From assembly GCF_000829415.1 (NCBI RefSeq), contig NZ_AP014637.1:4853001-4917000 (forward strand): a DNA stretch of 64,000 nt, in the 5' to 3' direction. The DNA comes from Pseudomonas sp. StFLB209. Lineage in GTDB: Bacteria > Pseudomonadota > Gammaproteobacteria > Pseudomonadales > Pseudomonadaceae. Positions 61,901 to 64,000 of this stretch are shown here, in pieces. Both the position numbers and the translations under genes were made by a program. Under the pieces are notes generated by a model that did not search any database, was not told where the DNA came from, and was given only the letters and a program-made list of their open reading frames with translations. How positions within the stretch are numbered: the stretch's first letter is position 1; every line of letters starts with the position of its first letter.

Positions 61901-64000
61901 TCTGGCTGACCCGCAGCGCCTCGAAATTCAGCTGGGCACTGGACAACTGCACGGTAAAACTGCCGTTGGCAGCGACCAGTGCGTTGCCCAGCGCCACGCC
62001 GGTCGGGCTGCTGACATAGACCCTGGCACCGGCCTCACCGAGACCGGTCAGCACCAGGCCTGCGGTATTGACGGCCAGGTTGGTGGGGGCCAGCGGCGCA
62101 GTGCTGTCCGGCGCCGCGACACTGGCGGGTAACGAGACATTGAGGGCTGTGTCGCGCAAGGTGACGGTGAGGGCCTGGCCATTGAGCTGAGCGCTGCTCA
62201 AAGTAACGTTGAAGGTGCCATTGCTGGTGACCACGGCGGTGCCCAGCTCAGTGCCGGCCGCGTTGCTGACACGCACCTGGGCACCCGCTTCACCGGTGCC
62301 ACTGACGATTGTGCCGCCCGCATTGACCTGCAGGTTGCCGGCTGCCAGCGGTGCAGTAATGTCGCGGGCGCTTAGCGCCACAGCCTCGGAGGCGTTCCCG
62401 GAAGCATCGGTCTGCACTGCACTGAGCGTCTGACCATTGAGTTGCGGGCTGCTCAGGGTAATGCTGAATACACCGCCGGCTGACACCACGCCACTGCCCA
62501 GTTCCACGCCTGTGCTGTTGGTGATCGAAACCCTGGCACCGGCTTCACCCGTGCCGGTGACCAGCACGCCCTCACTATTGAGCAGCAGATTGGCCAGTGG
62601 CGCGGGAGCGGTACTGTCGTCAGCGGTCAGGTAGACCGCAATTGAAGGGCTGGCCGGTGGCAGGCTGGCGCTCACCGAGAGCACTTCACCATTGGTCTGG
62701 GCGCTGCCCAGTGCCACGCTGAAGGTGCCGTCGGACAATACCTGGGCGGTGCCCACCGAGTCACCGTTCAGCGCCCTGACGGTAATGGTCGCGTTGACCG
62801 GCCCTTGGCCGCTCAGCCTTGTACCGTCGGCTGAAAGGTCCAGATTGGTGGGCGCTTCGGTGGGCGGTTGGGCCGGCACGTCAATGCTGGCCACCGGCGA
62901 GTCGTTACCCGCCGCATCGGTCTGGATCAGGTCCAGATCATCACCGGCACTGACCGGTCCGCTCAGAAGCACGCTGAATGTGCCATTGGCGGCGACCAGC
63001 GCTGAACCCAAGGGGCTGCCGCCCAGGCTGACCTGCACGGTCGCGCCGGGTTCACCGACGCCAGACAGCACGGTGAGCGCGCTGTTGAAGGTCAGGGTGG
63101 CAGGGTCGATGGGCGCTGGCGGGGTGCTGTCCAGCCCGGCGATGGTCAGGGCCGGCGAGGCATTGCCGGCCGCATCACTGGCCACCACGCTCAAGGGCGC
63201 GCCGCTGGTCTGGTCGGCATTGAGCGTGACGCTGTAGTCGCCCCCTGTTGCCGTTTGCGCGGTCCCCAGCAGCGTGCCGTCGGCAGCCCGCACAGTGATA
63301 GTGCTGCCAGGTTCGGCCGTGCCGGTCAGAAGGCGCGGGTCGACCATCGGGTTGGCAGTTGGCTGTGCTGGCGCGATCAGGTCCGGCGCTGTCAGGACTG
63401 ACGGATCAGACGCAATATTGGACTGATCGGTCTGCACCACGCTCAGCACTTCGCCGTTCAACTGCGCATCGCTGAGCGGCACAGAGAAACTGCCATCGGC
63501 GTTGACGGTGGTGCTACCTAATAAAACACCGCCAACCCGGACCTGAACCTCCGCCCCGGCCTGACCTTTGCCGGTCAACATCAGACCGTTGGTACTGAGA
63601 ACCAGATCGCTGACCGGCGCCGCAGGCGTTACATCATCAGCTTCAAAAGGCACATCGGCCGAGACCACGCCGGCCGGGCTGGTCTGGCGCACGGTCAGGA
63701 TTTCACCGTTGAGCTGTGCGGTATCCAGGGTCACGCTAAAGCTGCCATCCGGATCCACAGTGGCCGAGCCGAGCAGGCTGGCGCTGGCGCTGAAGACCTG
63801 CACGGTGGCGCCGGCCAGGCCGGTGCCGGTCAATACCAGGCCGTCGGTATCCAGCAGCAGATTGGCGGGCACTGCGGGCACACTCAGATCCGGCGCAACC
63901 AGTGTCTGGGCTGACGACTGATTACCGGCGGCGTCGCTCTGAACCACGCTGAAGGTCTGGCCTTCGAGCTCCAGCGCACTCAAGTCAACCGTGAAACGAC
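58989..64000 (-). CDS. giant BapA/LapF-type biofilm adhesin, C-terminal part; 5' end outside window
   Basis: C-terminal part (about 1670 residues) of a very large type I secreted adhesin; the frame stays open to the right edge. From the edge to about base 61,090 it consists of Ig-like repeats of about 85 residues. Then comes a BapA/LapF-style C-terminal region with two VCBS-like repeats (NGAVVRIQNGGAGYVNAGTG and LTHPNGSSDTATLTINLNQA mark them). A short RTX-like calcium segment (HGGAGDDTL and DGGSGTDTL) follows. The final 130 residues end in the WVQNGIQVV secretion-signal region. Gene order (adhesin, TolC, ABC, HlyD) matches the bapABCD and lapF loci. Its N-terminal retention domain cannot be seen here. 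Confidence 0.9.
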   Translation of the reverse strand, partial: RFTVDLSALELEGQTFSVVQSDAAGNQSSAQTLVAPDLSVPAVPANLLLDTDGLVLTGTGLAGATVQVFSASASLLGSATVDPDGSFSVTLDTAQLNGEILTVRQTSPAGVVSADVPFEADDVTPAAPVSDLVLSTNGLMLTGKGQAGAEVQVRVGGVLLGSTTVNADGSFSVPLSDAQLNGEVLSVVQTDQSNIASDPSVLTAPDLIAPAQPTANPMVDPRLLTGTAEPGSTITVRAADGTLLGTAQTATGGDYSVTLNADQTSGAPLSVVASDAAGNASPALTIAGLDSTPPAPIDPATLTFNSALTVLSGVGEPGATVQVSLGGSPLGSALVAANGTFSVLLSGPVSAGDDLDLIQTDAAGNDSPVASIDVPAQPPTEAPTNLDLSADGTRLSGQGPVNATITVRALNGDSVGTAQVLSDGTFSVALGSAQTNGEVLSVSASLPPASPSIAVYLTADDSTAPAPLANLLLNSEGVLVTGTGEAGARVSITNSTGVELGSGVVSAGGVFSITLSSPQLNGQTLSAVQTDASGNASEAVALSARDITAPLAAGNLQVNAGGTIVSGTGEAGAQVRVSNAAGTELGTAVVTSNGTFNVTLSSAQLNGQALTVTLRDTALNVSLPASVAAPDSTAPLAPTNLAVNTAGLVLTGLGEAGARVYVSSPTGVALGNALVAANGSFTVQLSSAQLNFEALRVSQTDPAGNASGVATVNAPDITAPAIASGLSVAAGGASLSGFGEVGAAVTVRNAANQIVGSGVVGNNGQFSVSIAPAQIDGELLSVRLTDGRNNTSDVATVTAPDLTAPIAPATAVINASGTLMTGTGIIGDRIVVRDPAGTQVGSAVVGVNGAWSVVLNPPQINSQLLQVTQLDLAGNVSSALPVTAPDLTPPGAATGLTLATNGLTLSGSAEAGATITVKSAAGVTLGTATVQSNGNFSVPLNAAQINGEVLSISVTDRAGNLSPSVTLTAADIDVDRPVIANDNLATATVNLAAVATRTNATDSFPSVLGLGFSHTFNFNVASGTTAAPTLTLIDGGLLSLGTRAVFTLQVKDASGAWVTLGTAGSGALINLDVLASSGVRLQGPSLSAGEYRLTLQSNSLTVLTTINSNLQLDINSLTQFTGTAGAAVTGNVVTDPGPDGSVDTTGPDNGAVVRIQNGGAGYVNAGTGTVVQGLYGNLTIDAQGNYSYRANGTASSVGKVDVFNYQLVHPNGLSDPAVLYVRIDSPQATEVWSSTNLAAPALLLDATNDVASSSLSLGNLVTTETTTLGSASTLLGGINGAYTFSVANNTVSDLTVLLSSTNLLALLGNTTLEVYKLNTSTNQYALVKTVSGSSVLNLGGGQYGLTLDDQTPGSYRVNLRITGVGLLNTVTVSLVNSATATNQQVVTGSTPVVGNLLTDTAGGGADVLGSALTVLSVMTAANSFVQPGYNGTTLTGTYGNLLVRPDGSYTYTLKSGLTSSAIGNADQFTYKLTHPNGSSDTATLTINLNQAAGARMALASDDSDQASNALALAATAQVQTGTDGHDTLDGSQGGAVSLHGGAGDDTLVISDLNFAAVDGGSGTDTLLWAGGDASIDLGNVQGRLSNIDIIDLNGADRSSVHLTLDLADLVAVSDTSTLQIKGGEQDSVHMSGDWVMDGRLLADGLEFNQYTPQEDPTHHLWVQNGIQVV
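61090..64000 (-). repeat. tandem Ig-like repeats in the adhesin gene
   Basis: Eleven complete units of about 85 codons plus one partial unit at the window edge. Each has the pattern L-x-GTGEAGA-x-V ... G-x-FSV-x-L ... AQLNGE-x-LSV-x-x-TD-x-AGN-x-S ... APD-x-TAP. The units are diverged (roughly half identical by eye), so they are old and unlikely to recombine freely. They form a long stalk. Confidence 0.85.

Noticed and set aside
61090..64000. Regular repeats at the right edge as a possible CRISPR array
   Set aside because: The period is about 255 bp, in frame, and encodes Ig-like domains of the adhesin; there are no short identical repeats with unique spacers.

Overview
The window is GC-rich chromosomal DNA of a Pseudomonas, most likely from the putida/fluorescens lineage. 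The signs are the glgA-treZ-malQ-treY-DUF2934-glgX block, the ugd-galU-gor and ahpC-ahpF neighbourhoods, an MvaT/MvaU-type H-NS protein, a BapA/LapF-type adhesin with its own type I secretion system, and REP palindromes of the GTAGGAGCGGCTTCAGCCGC type. No rRNA, tRNA, CRISPR array or complete mobile element was seen.

Layout. 1-6.4 kb holds ordinary chromosomal genes: the 3' part of a VpsR-like enhancer-binding protein, a PnuC/NadR-type nicotinamide riboside pair, uppP, a PcaD-like hydrolase, a LysR regulator and azoR. 6.4-12.7 kb is an accessory catabolic island. A XylS-type AraC regulator diverges from an operon of a dienelactone hydrolase/NTF2 fusion, an SDR, a StyA-like monooxygenase, a flavin reductase and an outer-membrane channel. 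This gene set matches the iif/ind indole-to-anthranilate pathway, and the divergent promoter carries two pairs of TGCA-N6-GGNYA half-sites. 12.7-16.7 kb has a decayed chemoreceptor, an AraC/EamA pair and a secreted hydrolase.

16.8-30.8 kb is one minus-strand convoy of ten genes for alpha-glucan and trehalose metabolism (glgA, treZ, malQ, treY, DUF2934, glgX). It runs by start/stop overlap from glgX into four poorly characterised genes: an acyl-CoA-dehydrogenase-like protein, a PIG-L deacetylase, a methyltransferase and a GT2. 32.6-37.8 kb is a gnd-zwf-HAD-GH15 sugar operon. 37.8-45.7 kb contains alkB, small proteins and lipoproteins, ugd, galU, gor and a hybrid histidine kinase. 45.8-48 kb is a KfrA-like coiled-coil protein divergent from a lone tyrosine recombinase, with two palindromes between them. 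48-52.6 kb holds ahpC (with an OxyR-like site), ahpF, gloA, a DUF4946 protein and mvaU. 53-64 kb is the adhesin and type I secretion operon; the adhesin runs off the right edge.

The most unusual pattern is that REP palindromes supply the stop codon of at least four genes (iifB-like SDR, GT2, a lipoprotein and the KfrA-like gene). All functional calls come from reading the sequence and from family knowledge; no database search was run.
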